Shown: positions 18,294-29,517, numbered from the stretch's first letter. The stretch is 62,719 nt of DNA from Moraxella cuniculi DSM 21768 (GCF_900156515.1 NZ_FTNU01000014.1:1-62719), one strand, 5' to 3'. The notes: generated from the sequence alone by a model not told the origin. Translations and numbers: made by a program.

Positions 18294-20282
18294 ATGCAAA
18301 TACCAGAGACACTTCTTGAGCAGCTAAACAGCCAAGCAGATTTGGTCGGCATGATTGGCAAACATACCACCTTAAAGCCAGCAGGTCGTGAATTTAAGGG
18401 GTGTTGCCCTTTTCATGGCGAAAAAACCCCTTCTTTTTATGTCAATCCCGAGACCAATTTATACTACTGCTTTGGTTGTCATGCCAAAGGCAATGCCATT
18501 GGTTTTTTAAAGGATTTTGAACGATTTAGCTTTATTGAAGCGGTAACATATCTGTCCGAACAAACAGGCATTGAGCTGCCAAAAGACGATAATTATCAAA
18601 AAAAACTAAAATATAAAAAAATAATAAAAAGCGAAGGTGCAAAGCCTTATCCTGCAGCTCATCACCATTTTGACGATACCAGTCTACAGGATAGCAATCA
18701 CAAACCGACTGTTATAGCGACAGATTGGCAGCCTAATCAGCCCCCTGCCCAAGAACAAGCACAGGGTGATTTATACAGCCTACTTGACAGTATTTGTCAG
18801 TATTATCAATTTATGCTACACAGCACTCCAGCTGCCAAGCAGTATTTTCTTGACCGAGGGTTAAGCGAGCAGACCATTACTGCCTTTGGCTTGGGCTATG
18901 CACCAGAAGGCTGGCAACATCTTGAGCAGGTTTTTCCCCAAGACCTTGAGGGCTTGCAGATACTGGGTCTGGTGCGTCAATCCAAGACCGATGGACGCAC
19001 ATTTGACCTATTAAGGCATCGCGTTATTTTTCCCATCAGAGACAATCAGGGTCGGGTGATTGGTTTTGCAGGTCGTAGTTTGGGCGATGAAATGCCAAAG
19101 TACATCAACTCCAGCGAGTCGCCTGTGTTTCAAAAACAGCACATTTTATATGGGCTTTATGAAGCTCGCAAGCAAAAAGCCAGTGATTATTTGGTCGTTG
19201 AGGGATACATGGATGTCATCAGCTTGTACCAAGCTGGTATCTATGGGGCGGTTGCTCCAATGGGAACGGCAGTCAATCAAAAACAAATCGAACGACTGCT
19301 ACGCTACAATCCCAAATTGACCCTGTGCTTTGATGGTGATAATGCAGGTCAGCGTGCTGCATGGCGAACGCTTGAGGTGGCAGCTCCCATCTTGTATGAT
19401 GACAAAGAACTGCGTTTTTTAATCCTGCCAGACAATCACGACCCTGACACTTATATTCAGGCACATGGTGCAGAAGCCATGCGTCAAGCCATTGACAAGG
19501 CACTTAGCTTATCGGCATACCTATACAGCGTCTTGGCGAGCCAGTACGATCTGACACGCCCTGAATCAAAGGCTCATGCCATGGCGGCACTACGTGAATT
19601 GACCGAGCAACTCCCCAAAGGCTCAAGCCTAAAATGGTGGCTTAGCAGTGATATCTACCAAAAAATCAAAGCACTGGGCAATAACCGCTATCCAAGCTCC
19701 ACGGTTGATGTGATTGATTATACGCACGATGCCACAGATACCATCAGCGAGATAGGGTTGTACCTGCTGCACAACCCAGCCCTGCTCACGCCCGACCCTT
19801 TGGCATATATCATCACAAACTCTGGTATGGATACAGCCCATCTGGCACTGTCGGAGCGGCTGACAAATCAAGCAATCACACCACCAGAACTGCCCTCTTG
19901 GCAAAATCTTGCCAGCCCAATGCTGAGCGAAATCATCGCCACCATACAAGCCCTACCTGACGAGCTGGTTTATGATGATACAGTTGATGCCAATCAGCGA
20001 GCTTACTTCATTATCGCTGCCATGAGTGATGAAACCAAGCAACAACTGACCACGCATTGGCAGCATTTCACCCAAACCAAAATCACCCAAAAAGTGCAAG
20101 ATAACAGGCCGCTATTTTTTGAGATTTTATGTAATGCGATTCAAGATTGGCTAAAAAATGAACAGCAAAAAAATAGCCGCAGCCTGCTTTTGAGTGAAAT
20201 CTATAAACGCCGCCTGCAAGCACTAAACCACTGGGACGCCCTGCACAACAAAGCACCTTTGGCAGAGATTTTGACAAAATAA
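18294..20282 (+). CDS. dnaG: DNA primase
   Basis: 662 residues from ATG 18294 (QIPETLLEQLNSQADLV), the conserved N-terminus of DnaG; 20 upstream open codons are ignored. Makes RNA primers at the replication fork. CHC2 zinc site CCPFHGEKTPSF ... YYCFGCHAKGN (CxxH at 38-41, CxxC at 59-62), catalytic TOPRIM motifs LVVEGYMDVISL and CFDGDNAGQRAAW, and a C-terminal helicase-binding region. A Lys-rich and low-complexity linker near residues 100-160 separates the zinc domain from the polymerase core. Spacing to bamD allows co-transcription. Confidence 0.95.
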   Translation: MQIPETLLEQLNSQADLVGMIGKHTTLKPAGREFKGCCPFHGEKTPSFYVNPETNLYYCFGCHAKGNAIGFLKDFERFSFIEAVTYLSEQTGIELPKDDNYQKKLKYKKIIKSEGAKPYPAAHHHFDDTSLQDSNHKPTVIATDWQPNQPPAQEQAQGDLYSLLDSICQYYQFMLHSTPAAKQYFLDRGLSEQTITAFGLGYAPEGWQHLEQVFPQDLEGLQILGLVRQSKTDGRTFDLLRHRVIFPIRDNQGRVIGFAGRSLGDEMPKYINSSESPVFQKQHILYGLYEARKQKASDYLVVEGYMDVISLYQAGIYGAVAPMGTAVNQKQIERLLRYNPKLTLCFDGDNAGQRAAWRTLEVAAPILYDDKELRFLILPDNHDPDTYIQAHGAEAMRQAIDKALSLSAYLYSVLASQYDLTRPESKAHAMAALRELTEQLPKGSSLKWWLSSDIYQKIKALGNNRYPSSTVDVIDYTHDATDTISEIGLYLLHNPALLTPDPLAYIITNSGMDTAHLALSERLTNQAITPPELPSWQNLASPMLSEIIATIQALPDELVYDDTVDANQRAYFIIAAMSDETKQQLTTHWQHFTQTKITQKVQDNRPLFFEILCNAIQDWLKNEQQKNSRSLLLSEIYKRRLQALNHWDALHNKAPLAEILTK

Positions 20283-20434
20283 CCAGTCGCCAAACCCTAC
20301 GGAGCTACTCTGGCATGATGCGGTTTTGGCATGAATGCAATAGGCAGGATTAAGACTGGCTTGATGGGCATTTTACTGGCACATTCATGGCAAAAAAGCA
20401 AAAGTTACAAACGCCCACAAGCAAGTCAGTAAGT

Positions 20435-20662
20435 CTATGGCGATACTTTGGCGGATTGGCTTGGCTGGCATACAATCACACCATCTTGACCAACAGGCTC
20501 TTGATTGAGTGATTTGCAATAATTCATCTGCCGAGACTGATGTGCCAAAAACCCTGCAACAAAGCTCATTATGCACAACGAAAGCACCAATATCTTGGTA
20601 GCCACACGGCGTATTAAGGTATTGCTGCTTGATTGTATAACTGGTTGATTATTGGTAGACAT
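20435..20662 (-). CDS. small single-pass membrane protein, unknown
   Basis: 75 residues. One hydrophobic segment (KILVLSLCIMSFVAGFLAH, about residues 23-41) with a basic residue pair before it, then a short polar tail with two cysteines (NYC ... GVIVCQPS). This fits an inner-membrane anchor with a periplasmic tail or an uncleaved signal. It lies 28 bases downstream of the GST gene on the same strand, so it may be co-transcribed. I do not recognise a family; a chance frame is possible but the membrane-protein design argues for a real gene. Confidence 0.5.
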   Translation of the reverse strand: MSTNNQPVIQSSSNTLIRRVATKILVLSLCIMSFVAGFLAHQSRQMNYCKSLNQEPVGQDGVIVCQPSQSAKVSP

Positions 20663-20690
20663 GGTTTAATTGATTCATTGCACAATATGA

Positions 20691-21374
20691 TTATAATGGC
20701 TCACCCGCCAGCTCTTTGGCACGCACAAAGGCTGCTCTTTGCTCACAGCGGACAAGCCATGCTTGGATATTTGGATGGTTGCTGGTTATTTTATTGGCAA
20801 GTTTGGCACCGTATACCGCCAAATACATCTGAATATCCGCTGCACTAAACCGCTCCGCCAGCCACGGTTGTTTATCAAGCGTTGTCTCTATCATTGCAAG
20901 TGCTTTGGTGATATTTTTTGCCAAAACTGCATGATTGATGGCGGTGGTGAATTTTTTTGCCACAGGCTTGACAAACCATGGGGATTTTTTGACAGATTTT
21001 CGTAAAATCAGCCCCATCACCAACGGTGGCATCAGCGTTCCTTCGGCAAAATGCAACCAATACACATAATCACGCCACAGCTTAGCCTCACTGGGGCGAA
21101 ATTGCATTTTTGTATCATAATTTGTTAGTAAATATTCAATAATTGCTGCCGACTCTGCCATGCTCTGCTCACCGACTGCTAAGGTGTCATCAAGCAAAAT
21201 CGGAGCTTTGCCCATTGGGTGAATCTCGGTCAATGACTCAGGTGCCAGCAAAGTTTTGCTGTCTCTATCTATGGTGTGCAGCTGATAATCTATCGGATAA
21301 TGCAGTTTTAATTCCTCAAGCAGCCACACAACGCGAAACGATCGAGAATTTTTCAAATGGTATAAATGCAACAT
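20691..21374 (-). CDS. glutathione S-transferase
   Basis: 227 residues from ATG 21374 (LHLYHLKNSRSFRVVWLLEE). N-terminal thioredoxin-like GST domain with the glutathione-site signature NPMGKAP-like IHPMGKAPILLDD and EQSMAESAAIIEYLL. The C-terminal helical domain follows from about residue 90 (WRDYVYWLHFAEGTLMPPLV). Beta/theta-like bacterial GSTs conjugate electrophiles or act as peroxidases; the substrate cannot be deduced. It stands alone between a small membrane gene and gyrA. Confidence 0.88.
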   Translation of the reverse strand: MLHLYHLKNSRSFRVVWLLEELKLHYPIDYQLHTIDRDSKTLLAPESLTEIHPMGKAPILLDDTLAVGEQSMAESAAIIEYLLTNYDTKMQFRPSEAKLWRDYVYWLHFAEGTLMPPLVMGLILRKSVKKSPWFVKPVAKKFTTAINHAVLAKNITKALAMIETTLDKQPWLAERFSAADIQMYLAVYGAKLANKITSNHPNIQAWLVRCEQRAAFVRAKELAGEPL

Positions 21375-21466
21375 ACACACCGCCCTAACGCCAGTTAAGC
21401 TGAGTAGCAACACTGGCAGTTTGCCCAATAAACAAGCCCAAACATCATCAGCTTGGGTTTGTCCAG

Positions 21467-24145
21467 TTATTCCACCGCAGTCTCATTATCAGATGGTTCA
21501 ATGCTCTCATCGGCAGATTCTTCATCTTCATGCTCAACACAAGCCATGCCGACAAGCACCTCTTCGTCCATGATGCGAATCAGCTTCACGCCTTGTGCGT
21601 TGCGTCCAGCGATTGCGATTTGAGCCACAGGCGTACGCACCAATGTACCTTTATCAGAGATTAAGATAACATCTTCCTCACCTGTTACCGCCACCGCCTT
21701 GACCAGCTGACCGTTGCGTTCAGAAGTTTTGATAGCAATCACACCCTTGCCGCCACGGCCTTTGGTTGGATAATCTTCAATCGCTGTGCGTTTGCCAAAA
21801 CCGTTTTCACAAGCACACAAAATCTCACCTGATGCTGGCACCACCACCAACGATACCACACGGCTAACGGCAAAACCATCATCGGCGTCATCGGTATCGT
21901 CATCGATAGGCTCTTCATCATCAACACCTGCCAGCAGGTTCACACGCATACCACGCACACCTTTGGCGATACGGCTCATGGTGCGAATGCTGTTTTCTTT
22001 AAAGCGGATTGCTTTACCTTCATTGCTAAACAGCATAATTTCTTGTTCGCCATCAGTAATTGCCACACCGATAAGCGTATCACCTTCTGCCAAATCAATG
22101 GCACGCAAACCATTGGCACGCAAATTGGCAAATTGCGATAATGCCACTCGTTTTACTGTGCCTGATGCTGTTGCAAAAAATACAAAACTTTGTTCGTCTT
22201 TTAAATCCGCCACAGGCAAAATCGCCGTTACCGACTCTTCTGGCTCTAGGTTGATAAGATTAACCAAAGGACGGCCTTTTGAGCCACGACTTGCCAACGG
22301 AATCTCAAACCCACGCAAGCCAAACACACGCCCTGTATTGGTAAAGCACATGATATGTGCATGGGTGCTGGTAACTAACAAATGCTCAATCACATCGTCT
22401 TCTTTCATGGCGGTTGCCGAACGACCTTTGCCACCTCGTTTTTGGGCTTGGTAATCGCTGATCGGTTGCGTTTTGGCATAGCCTGTGCGAGAGACTGTCA
22501 GCACGACGGTTTGTTCAGGGATTAAATCCTCTCGGTTAAAATCATGGCGAGCATCAACAATGTCTGTTCTGCGTTCATCGCCAAACTCATCGCGAATCTC
22601 AACAAGCTCGCCACGCACCACACCCATCAGCACTTCAAAATCATTCAAAATGCGATTAAGACGAGCAATTTCGCCCAAAATCTCTTGGTATTCACCAGTT
22701 AATTTGTCTTGCTCCAAGCCAGTTAGGCGATGCAGCTGCATATCCAAGATGGCATTTACCTGATCTGGCGACAAACGATAGCGTGTCTTACCATCAATCA
22801 AGCCGTACGGTGCATTCAAATCCTCACCGTCAATAATCTCGGGTCGGATTGAGTCCGCACCAGCCGCCTCAAGCATCGCCACCACCCCAGCAGACTGCCA
22901 AGTGCGAGCCAACAAATTATCCCGTGCCTGACTGCGGTTGGCAGAGTTTTTGATAAGCTCCAAAACTTCATCAATGTTCGCCAAAGCAATCGCCAGCCCT
23001 TCTAGCAAATGACCACGCACCAAGGCTTTGTTTAGCTCAAAAATCGTGCGGCGTGTTACCACCTCTTGACGATGACGGATAAATGCCGCCACCAAATCTT
23101 TTAGCGTCATCAACTTAGGCTGACCATTATCCAGTGCCACCATGTTGATACTAAAGCTGGTTTCAAGTGGTGTCTGGCTAAATAGATTGTTTACCATCAC
23201 TTCAGCATTTTCGCCACGGCGTAAATCAATCGCAACACGCACGCCCTCTTTGTCAGACTCATCACGAATCTCGGTAATACCCTCAATCTTTTTGGCATTC
23301 ACCAAATCAGCGATATGCTTGATAAGATTTGCTTTATTGACTTGGTAGGGAATTTCGGTAAAAACAATGCGTTCACGGTCTTTATTGGCACCGCTTTCAC
23401 CCATCGGTTCAATATGATAACGACCACGAATATGCAAACGACCCTTACCTGTGCGATACGCATCAACAATGCCACTTCTGCCATAGATAATACCGCCCGT
23501 CGGAAAATCTGGGCCCGAGATATGCGTAATCAGCTCATCGGTTGAGATATTTGGGTTGTCTGCATAAGCAAGGCAGGCGTTTAGCACCTCTGTTAGGTTG
23601 TGCGGTGCCATGTTGGTTGCCATACCAACGGCAATCCCTGCTGCACCATTGACCAGCAAATTGGGAATCCGTGCAGGCAACACACTTGGCATTTTCATCG
23701 AGCCATCGTAGTTATCCTCCCAATCCACCGTATCCTTATCAAGGTCAGCAAGCATCTTGTGCGTGAGTTTCTGCATTTTCATTTCGGTATAACGCATTGC
23801 TGCTGGTGGGTCGCCGTCCATTGAGCCAAAGTTACCCTGACCATTGACCAGCATATACCGCAAACTAAAATCCTGTGCCATACGCACGATGGCATCATAC
23901 ACAGCGGTATCACCATGTGGGTGATATTTACCGATAACATCGCCCACCACACGGGCAGATTTTAGGTATTTTTTATTGTAGTCATTGCCCAGCTCATGCA
24001 TGGCGTACAAAATGCGGCGATGCACAGGCTTTAGACCATCACGCACATCGGGCAAAGCACGCGAGACGATGACGCTCATTGCATAGTCCAGATATGACCG
24101 CTTTAATTCATCGACAATGCCAATGGGGCTGACCGAATCACTCAT
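21467..24145 (-). CDS. gyrA: DNA gyrase subunit A
   Basis: 892 residues. Introduces negative supercoils with GyrB. Catalytic Tyr119 sits in AAMRYTE. The quinolone-determining region [18 protein letters not shown] has Thr80 and Asp84, the residues of susceptible Moraxella. The C-terminal beta-pinwheel includes the GyrA box QKRGGKG, needed for DNA wrapping. The tail from about residue 865 is strongly acidic ([18 protein letters not shown]), a regulatory feature of many gyrases. Start is the conserved N-terminus [19 protein letters not shown] preceded by only eight residues. Monocistronic by spacing. Confidence 0.97.
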   Translation of the reverse strand: MSDSVSPIGIVDELKRSYLDYAMSVIVSRALPDVRDGLKPVHRRILYAMHELGNDYNKKYLKSARVVGDVIGKYHPHGDTAVYDAIVRMAQDFSLRYMLVNGQGNFGSMDGDPPAAMRYTEMKMQKLTHKMLADLDKDTVDWEDNYDGSMKMPSVLPARIPNLLVNGAAGIAVGMATNMAPHNLTEVLNACLAYADNPNISTDELITHISGPDFPTGGIIYGRSGIVDAYRTGKGRLHIRGRYHIEPMGESGANKDRERIVFTEIPYQVNKANLIKHIADLVNAKKIEGITEIRDESDKEGVRVAIDLRRGENAEVMVNNLFSQTPLETSFSINMVALDNGQPKLMTLKDLVAAFIRHRQEVVTRRTIFELNKALVRGHLLEGLAIALANIDEVLELIKNSANRSQARDNLLARTWQSAGVVAMLEAAGADSIRPEIIDGEDLNAPYGLIDGKTRYRLSPDQVNAILDMQLHRLTGLEQDKLTGEYQEILGEIARLNRILNDFEVLMGVVRGELVEIRDEFGDERRTDIVDARHDFNREDLIPEQTVVLTVSRTGYAKTQPISDYQAQKRGGKGRSATAMKEDDVIEHLLVTSTHAHIMCFTNTGRVFGLRGFEIPLASRGSKGRPLVNLINLEPEESVTAILPVADLKDEQSFVFFATASGTVKRVALSQFANLRANGLRAIDLAEGDTLIGVAITDGEQEIMLFSNEGKAIRFKENSIRTMSRIAKGVRGMRVNLLAGVDDEEPIDDDTDDADDGFAVSRVVSLVVVPASGEILCACENGFGKRTAIEDYPTKGRGGKGVIAIKTSERNGQLVKAVAVTGEEDVILISDKGTLVRTPVAQIAIAGRNAQGVKLIRIMDEEVLVGMACVEHEDEESADESIEPSDNETAVE

Positions 24146-24423
24146 AAAAAATCCTTGTCAAAAATGCAATAATCAGCAAATCTGCCACCAAGTTCAGTTT
24201 TGCAAATCATCACTTATCAAGATTGTTCATTAACAAAATAACGCATTATTTTAGCACAAAATGGGCAAATTTTGTATCAAAATCGATGCAGTTTGTGCCG
24301 TTTGCCAACAACATTATAGAAATTTGCACAAAGTTTGTACAATTCATTGACAAAATAAGCAAACCTATGCCGAATAGACATCAGGCATGGTTGATTTGTT
24401 TATGATAAATAATATCGCGAAGA

Positions 24424-25134
24424 TTATTTTGGTGCTTTGGCGGATTTTGTTGCACTTTTGAGCATCTGCTCATGGGTGATGATGGTTGCCTGATTTGGGG
24501 TGCGTAATGACGGCTGATGATTATGCTCATAGGCAGAAAGTGCCATGCACTGTGCCACCTGCTCGGGACTTAATGGGCGTTTTTTCTTAAAATTAAGTAG
24601 CGATAAGCTATTTTTTAGGGCATTTACGCCCATTTTGGCAGCATTTTTTAGTGCAAAAGCCTGCTTGGCTTGGGTTAGTCCACTTAAGCGAAAAATTGCC
24701 AAAGTGTCAAAACTTAAGGTGCGTAAATAATATTCCACATCGGCCTTGGCAATCAGCTCGTCATTTTGGTTGGGTGCATCGGTGCCATCTTTTGACAAAA
24801 AATAAAACTGCGTTACGCCCTTTTTTTTGCACGCTTTGGCAAATTCTAGATTATAAAGAACATTCACCTGATAAAATTCATCAGAGCTTGCCACCTGTGT
24901 ATGCGACACCCCAAGACAACTAAAAGCATCCGTATCAGCACCAATTGCCATCGCCTCAATGGTGGTTGCCAATGAACGAAAATCCGCCACATGATACACT
25001 TGCATATTAGCACTGATGGCACGAGGCTGCGTGCGGGTAATCAAAATCACCGTTTCGTATAACACCGCCAACTGCTGTGCCAATGCCTGTCCGACACGCC
25101 CAGAGCTACCAATCAAAATTGCCTTTGTTTTCAT
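24424..25134 (-). CDS. NAD(P)-binding Rossmann-fold oxidoreductase-like protein
   Basis: 236 residues from ATG 25134, which has AAGGAAA upstream; 53 further open codons lack support. The N-terminus AILIGSSGRVGQALAQQL is a GxxGxxG-type dinucleotide-binding motif. DAFSCLGVSHTQVASSDEFY, then FYFLSKDGTD and VEYYLR, match the atypical short-chain dehydrogenase/NmrA-HTATIP2 group that often senses redox cofactor rather than catalysing a known reaction. No neighbour suggests a pathway. Function is therefore unassigned. Confidence 0.75.
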   Translation of the reverse strand: MKTKAILIGSSGRVGQALAQQLAVLYETVILITRTQPRAISANMQVYHVADFRSLATTIEAMAIGADTDAFSCLGVSHTQVASSDEFYQVNVLYNLEFAKACKKKGVTQFYFLSKDGTDAPNQNDELIAKADVEYYLRTLSFDTLAIFRLSGLTQAKQAFALKNAAKMGVNALKNSLSLLNFKKKRPLSPEQVAQCMALSAYEHNHQPSLRTPNQATIITHEQMLKSATKSAKAPK

Positions 25135-25301
25135 CAATGCCGCTTTCCTTTTTGTTTGGCACTTGACCCAATATTTGTCAATAAGACCAATAAAAACTAA
25201 TATTTTAGCACAGATTTTTGTGAAAATAAGCACAACACTGCCAATTTGTAAAAATTTTACGCATTTATCAAGAAAATTTGCACGATGGCTCAATTTATAT
25301 A

Positions 25302-25330
25302 TTGAGAGTTGTGCAAGATTTTGGTAAGAT
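25302..25330 (+). promoter_or_regulatory. probable rpsT promoter
   Basis: TTGAGA, 17-base spacer, TAAGAT, about 88 bases before the rpsT start. The resulting leader contains ACGCT...AGCGT, a short stem at about 25351-25367. Confidence 0.5.
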
Positions 25331-25418
25331 ATGTTGTTAATTGTCCAAGCCGTACGCTATCCTCAAGCGTATTGCACCCACTTTTTTATTTTAATACTTA
25401 AACTTTTAAGGATTTATC

Positions 25419-25685
25419 ATGGCAAACTCTGCACAAGCTCGTAAGCGTGCTCGTCAAAACACCAAGCGTCGCCAACACAACGCTTCTCAGCGTTCGATGG
25501 TGCGTACTTTTATCAAACGCGTTAATGCTGCCATCGAGGCAAAATCATACGAATTGGCAACCGAAGCCTACAACAAAGCTGTGCCAGTTATCGATCGCAT
25601 GGCTGACAAAGGCATCATTCACAAAAACAAAGCTGCTCGCCATAAGAGCCGCCTAAATGCTGCCATCAAAGCACTAAAGGGCTAA
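25419..25685 (+). CDS. rpsT: 30S ribosomal protein S20
   Basis: 88 residues, normal length, rich in Lys, Arg and Ala. Begins [20 protein letters not shown] and contains [17 protein letters not shown] and [20 protein letters not shown], the conserved helices that bind 16S rRNA near the foot of the 30S body. AAGGA lies upstream of the ATG. Flanked by its own promoter and a strong terminator, so monocistronic. Confidence 0.97.
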   Translation: MANSAQARKRARQNTKRRQHNASQRSMVRTFIKRVNAAIEAKSYELATEAYNKAVPVIDRMADKGIIHKNKAARHKSRLNAAIKALKG

Positions 25686-25699
25686 TTTGACCCATACAA

Positions 25700-25730
25700 G
25701 AACCCAAGTTTATCGCTTGGGTTCTTTTTT
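25700..25730 (+). terminator. intrinsic terminator after rpsT
   Basis: Perfect 9-bp stem GAACCCAAG / CTTGGGTTC with a 7-base loop, followed by six T. It lies 15 bases after the rpsT stop. Confidence 0.92.
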
Positions 25731-25902
25731 GTGATACGCCGATATACAACAGATTATTTTTAGAAAATATTAATAATCGCTGTGTATAATGAATAAATCA
25801 TGGCGTGCTAATTATTCAAAAGAGCAGACAATATTGTCTGCAAGGCAGTGCGTTTATAGTAGCAAATTACGCCACAATTTTGGCTTGATAACAAGGATTG
25901 CA

Positions 25903-26544
25903 ATGAGTATTAAAGTTTTGATTGCTGACGATCATGATTTGGTGCGTATGGGCATTGCTCGCATGCTAGATGACGACCCTGATATTGAGGTGGTCGGCGA
26001 GGCGGCCGATGGCGACAGTGCTGTGCTACAAGTTCGCAAAATACCCATTGATGTGGTGCTGCTTGATGTCAATATGCCCAATATTGATGGCATTGAAGCA
26101 ACTCGCCGCATCAAGCAATTTGATGCCAATATTAAAATTTTGGCAATCTCTGGCATCTCCTCCCAGCCCTATCCGTCCATGCTATTAAAGGCAGGTGTCA
26201 ATGGCTACATTACCAAAGGCACGCCACTTGACGAAATGATTCGTGCCATCAAAAAGGTTCATGCAGGCTCGCGTTATTTTAGCCACGATGTTGCCGAACA
26301 ACTGGCTGAAGTGGTATTGGGCGAACAAAGCCACTCCCCTTTTGATACACTCTCCGAACGAGAAAAGCAGGTAGCGATGATGGTGGTAAATTGTCAAAGC
26401 ACTCAGCAGATTGCCGATCAGTTATTTGTCAGTGCCAAAACTGTCAATACTTACCGCTATCGTATTTTTGAAAAGCTCGGTGTTGATAGCGATGTTAAGC
26501 TTACGCATCTTGCCATACGGCATGGCTTGGTGCAGGCTCAATGA
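25903..26544 (+). CDS. NarL/FixJ (GacA/UvrY-like) response regulator
   Basis: 213 residues from ATG 25903, supported by AAGGA six bases upstream. The receiver domain has acidic pair Asp9-Asp10, phosphoacceptor Asp55 (VVLLDVNMPN), the conserved Ser in ILAISG and Lys in YITKGTP. The C-terminal LuxR-type helix-turn-helix is intact (LSEREKQVAMMVVNCQSTQQ, then IADQLFVSAKTVNTYRYRIF and KLGV). Overall layout and length are closest to GacA/UvrY, which control small regulatory RNAs through a hybrid sensor; that identity is inferred. No sensor kinase lies nearby. Upstream AT-rich DNA gives it its own promoter region after the rpsT terminator. Confidence 0.88.
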   Translation: MSIKVLIADDHDLVRMGIARMLDDDPDIEVVGEAADGDSAVLQVRKIPIDVVLLDVNMPNIDGIEATRRIKQFDANIKILAISGISSQPYPSMLLKAGVNGYITKGTPLDEMIRAIKKVHAGSRYFSHDVAEQLAEVVLGEQSHSPFDTLSEREKQVAMMVVNCQSTQQIADQLFVSAKTVNTYRYRIFEKLGVDSDVKLTHLAIRHGLVQAQ

Positions 26545-26616
26545 GCTTAAGTCAAATCACCACGCCAATGCCACTTGTGCATTTTGCAATCTGTCATTGG
26601 CAAACAAGGCTATCGA

Positions 26617-27873
26617 TTACTGATTACTCGCTTTGGCTTGCTCCATGAGATTTAGGCTAAGCTGCAACCACTCATCGCCAGCTTCATCACTTATAACAGG
26701 CTCAAATGACACATCTGGCACAACGCCGATTTTGTCAATCTTGCCACCTTTTGGTGTTAAATAGCGTGCCGTGGTCAGCTTAATGCCTTGATTGCGTCCA
26801 ATTGGCACGATTGATTGCACCGAGCCTTTGCCATAACTGGTCTCACCGACAATTAACGCCCTGCCATGTGTCTGCAAACTGCTCGATAGCACTTCGGCTG
26901 CTGATGCCGAATAGCGGTTTTGTAGAATAATCACAGGCATGGATTCCAAAATTGGCGACCCTTGCGTCTCCAGCACACGCTCAATGCCTGTGCGATTTTG
27001 CACTTGGGTTACGACCTTTTTTCGCATGAATAATGATGCCACCTCCACCGCAGCATCAAGCACCCCGCCAGGGTTATTACGCAAATCAATTACCACGCCT
27101 TGTATCGGTGTGCTAATCAATTGCAAGCGATCAACAATCTCTTGACGCGTGTTATTCTGAAAAACTGGCAATTTGATGATGGCAATGTTGTTTTGGGTCA
27201 AAATCTCAATGGTGCTTTTTTGCATTTGGTTGCGTAACAAATTACTGGTCTGCTTTGACCGTCCTGCACGCGAATAAGTAACATCAACACTGGTGCCTGC
27301 AATGCCATTTAGCAACTGGATAATATCATTATCACTCTGGGATTGATTGAGTTTAATGTCGCCAATCTGATGCAAATAATCACCCACAGCAATGCCTGCT
27401 GCCTTGGCAGGTGAATCGGCAGCAACCTCATCAACCACCCAATGAGCCTCGCTGGGTTTGTATGTGGCTTTTAGACCAACGCCTGCCACATTGCCCGTGG
27501 TGAATGAGTTAAGGTTGGCAAATGCCGTCTCATCAAGAAATTCAGCATTGCGATCGATGCCTGTTAGCATACCTCGCATTGCTTGCTGGAATAATAATTC
27601 ATCATCAACAGGCTCAACATATTCTCGCCGCATCAAATCCACCGCCTGCACAAAGGTTTTGAGCGTCAAAGGGCTGATGGTATTTAGCGGCACACGACCA
27701 GCGTGCAAGCCACTGATGCCGTACAGCTGATTTGGCTCGGCATCCAATACCTGCAATGATGATTCTGACTCACCAGAAGCAGTCGGCAAAATCACTGGCG
27801 ATGAAGCTGTATTTGCACTTGCTGTCATGGCAAATCCCATCGCTACCGCTGTTATCAGTATGGTTGGCTTCAT
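26617..27873 (-). CDS. S41 carboxy-terminal processing peptidase (periplasmic)
   Basis: 418 residues from ATG 27873. Signal peptide (KPTILITAVAMGFAMTASA) directs it to the periplasm. A PDZ domain follows at about residues 105-190 (VAGVGLKATYKP, DSPAKAAGIAVGDYLHQIG), then the S41 protease core: VVIDLRNNPGGVLDAAVEVA, catalytic Ser in RYSASAAEVLSSS, and catalytic Lys in TSYGKGSVQS. The family trims C-termini of periplasmic and outer-membrane proteins and can influence peptidoglycan hydrolases. The start lies 76 bases after gpmI ends, same strand, so the pair is probably an operon. Confidence 0.92.
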   Translation of the reverse strand: MKPTILITAVAMGFAMTASANTASSPVILPTASGESESSLQVLDAEPNQLYGISGLHAGRVPLNTISPLTLKTFVQAVDLMRREYVEPVDDELLFQQAMRGMLTGIDRNAEFLDETAFANLNSFTTGNVAGVGLKATYKPSEAHWVVDEVAADSPAKAAGIAVGDYLHQIGDIKLNQSQSDNDIIQLLNGIAGTSVDVTYSRAGRSKQTSNLLRNQMQKSTIEILTQNNIAIIKLPVFQNNTRQEIVDRLQLISTPIQGVVIDLRNNPGGVLDAAVEVASLFMRKKVVTQVQNRTGIERVLETQGSPILESMPVIILQNRYSASAAEVLSSSLQTHGRALIVGETSYGKGSVQSIVPIGRNQGIKLTTARYLTPKGGKIDKIGVVPDVSFEPVISDEAGDEWLQLSLNLMEQAKASNQ

Positions 27874-27948
27874 ATCAAACAACCCTTTGATTTTATTAAT
27901 TTTTATAACAACGCCAATTATAGGCACTGATGACAAAGACAATCTGAC

Positions 27949-29517
27949 TTATGAAGTGCGTTCAACAAGCAAGCTCTCGCCAGTCATCTGCTCTGGCTTA
28001 TCCAGCCCCATCAAGTGCAAGATGGTTGGGGCAACATCGCACAATCTACCACCATCACGCACCGCCAATGGCTTATCACCAACATAAATAAACGGCACAG
28101 GCTCAGTAGTGTGCTGTGTATGCACCTGCCCACTTTCATAGTCCTGCATCTGTTCGCAGTTGCCATGATCGGCAGTGATGAGCAAATGACCGCCCGCAGC
28201 CCTTACATGCTCAACCACTCTGCCAATACAGCTGTCAACCGCCTCCACGGCTTTTACTGCTGCCTCAAAAACACCCGAATGGCCAACCATATCGCCATTG
28301 GCATAATTAATAATCAATACATCGTATTTGCCAGAATCGATGGCTGCTGTTAATTTATCAGTAACCTCAAAAGCACTCATCTCAGGCTTTAGATCATAAG
28401 TGGCAACATTGGGGCTATTGACCAAAATCCGCTCTTCGCCCTCATACAGCTCTTCGCGGCCGCCACTAAAGAAAAAGGTAACATGGGCATATTTCTCAGT
28501 TTCGGCAATGCGTAGCTGGGTTTTGCCAAGGTTTTGTAGATATTCGCCCAGCGTGTTGCTTAGACTGGTTGGCTCGTAGGCAATGCTGGTTTTTGGGTTA
28601 TCTGCCAGCTCATCGGAATATTTGGTCAGCATCACAAAAGCCGACAGTTCAGGGTTGATATGACGCACAAATCCTGCAAATGACGGATCAACAAACGCCA
28701 AACTCAGCTCTCTTGCCCTATCGGCACGGAAATTCATAAAAATCACGCCGTCATTATCACAAATCACGCCATTATCATCAATGATGGTCGCCTGCACAAA
28801 CTCATCTGTCTGCTCGGCGGCATAAGCCAAATCAACTGCCTGTAATGCACTTGTGGCGGTACGCACCGCTTTGGCTTCGGTCAATAACTCATAGCACGCC
28901 TGCACACGATCCCAGCGTTTATCACGATCCATCGCATAAAAACGACCTATCACACTGGCGATTTTGGCAGTACCGTCAAACTCTGCATTAAGTTCATCAA
29001 ACGCTGCCTCAATCTGTGTGATGTATTGCTTGGCTGACTGTGGTGGTGTATCACGCCCATCCAAAAAAGCATGCACAAATACCTGCAACGCTCCCTGTGT
29101 CAACGCCAACCTTGCTGCTGCCTGAATATGGTCAATGTGTGCATGAACACCGCCATCAGACAACAACCCCAAAATATGCACCGCCCCTTCGTTATCAATT
29201 GTGGTATTGATGGCATCGGTCAGTACAGTATTAGCAAAAAATCCACCACTGGCGATATCATTCATAATGCGGGTTGAATCCTGAAACAAGATACGGCCAG
29301 CCCCAAGGTTCATATGCCCAACTTCTGAATTGCCAAACTGTCCATCAGGTAAGCCAACATCAAGCCCCGAACCTGAAATCAACCCATGCGGACAGCTGGC
29401 TGTCAAAGCGTCCAAATTCGGCGTAGCAGCCGCCAACACAGCATTATCTCTAGGGTCTTCACGATGACCAATGCCGTCCAAAATCATCAGTACATGGGGA
29501 ATTTTTTTGTCAGTCAT
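27949..29517 (-). CDS. gpmI: 2,3-bisphosphoglycerate-independent phosphoglycerate mutase
   Basis: 522 residues, standard iPGM size. Interconverts 3- and 2-phosphoglycerate in glycolysis and gluconeogenesis using two Mn ions. Conserved elements: [12 protein letters not shown] at the N-terminus, the phosphoserine segment [55 protein letters not shown], and the metal site [11 protein letters not shown] with [15 protein letters not shown]. No defects. Followed by the peptidase gene, an arrangement common in gamma-proteobacteria. Confidence 0.97.
   Translation of the reverse strand: MTDKKIPHVLMILDGIGHREDPRDNAVLAAATPNLDALTASCPHGLISGSGLDVGLPDGQFGNSEVGHMNLGAGRILFQDSTRIMNDIASGGFFANTVLTDAINTTIDNEGAVHILGLLSDGGVHAHIDHIQAAARLALTQGALQVFVHAFLDGRDTPPQSAKQYITQIEAAFDELNAEFDGTAKIASVIGRFYAMDRDKRWDRVQACYELLTEAKAVRTATSALQAVDLAYAAEQTDEFVQATIIDDNGVICDNDGVIFMNFRADRARELSLAFVDPSFAGFVRHINPELSAFVMLTKYSDELADNPKTSIAYEPTSLSNTLGEYLQNLGKTQLRIAETEKYAHVTFFFSGGREELYEGEERILVNSPNVATYDLKPEMSAFEVTDKLTAAIDSGKYDVLIINYANGDMVGHSGVFEAAVKAVEAVDSCIGRVVEHVRAAGGHLLITADHGNCEQMQDYESGQVHTQHTTEPVPFIYVGDKPLAVRDGGRLCDVAPTILHLMGLDKPEQMTGESLLVERTS

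Noticed and set aside
21467-24145. Quinolone-resistance substitution in GyrA
   Set aside because: The determining positions are Thr80 and Asp84, which are the susceptible residues in Moraxella.
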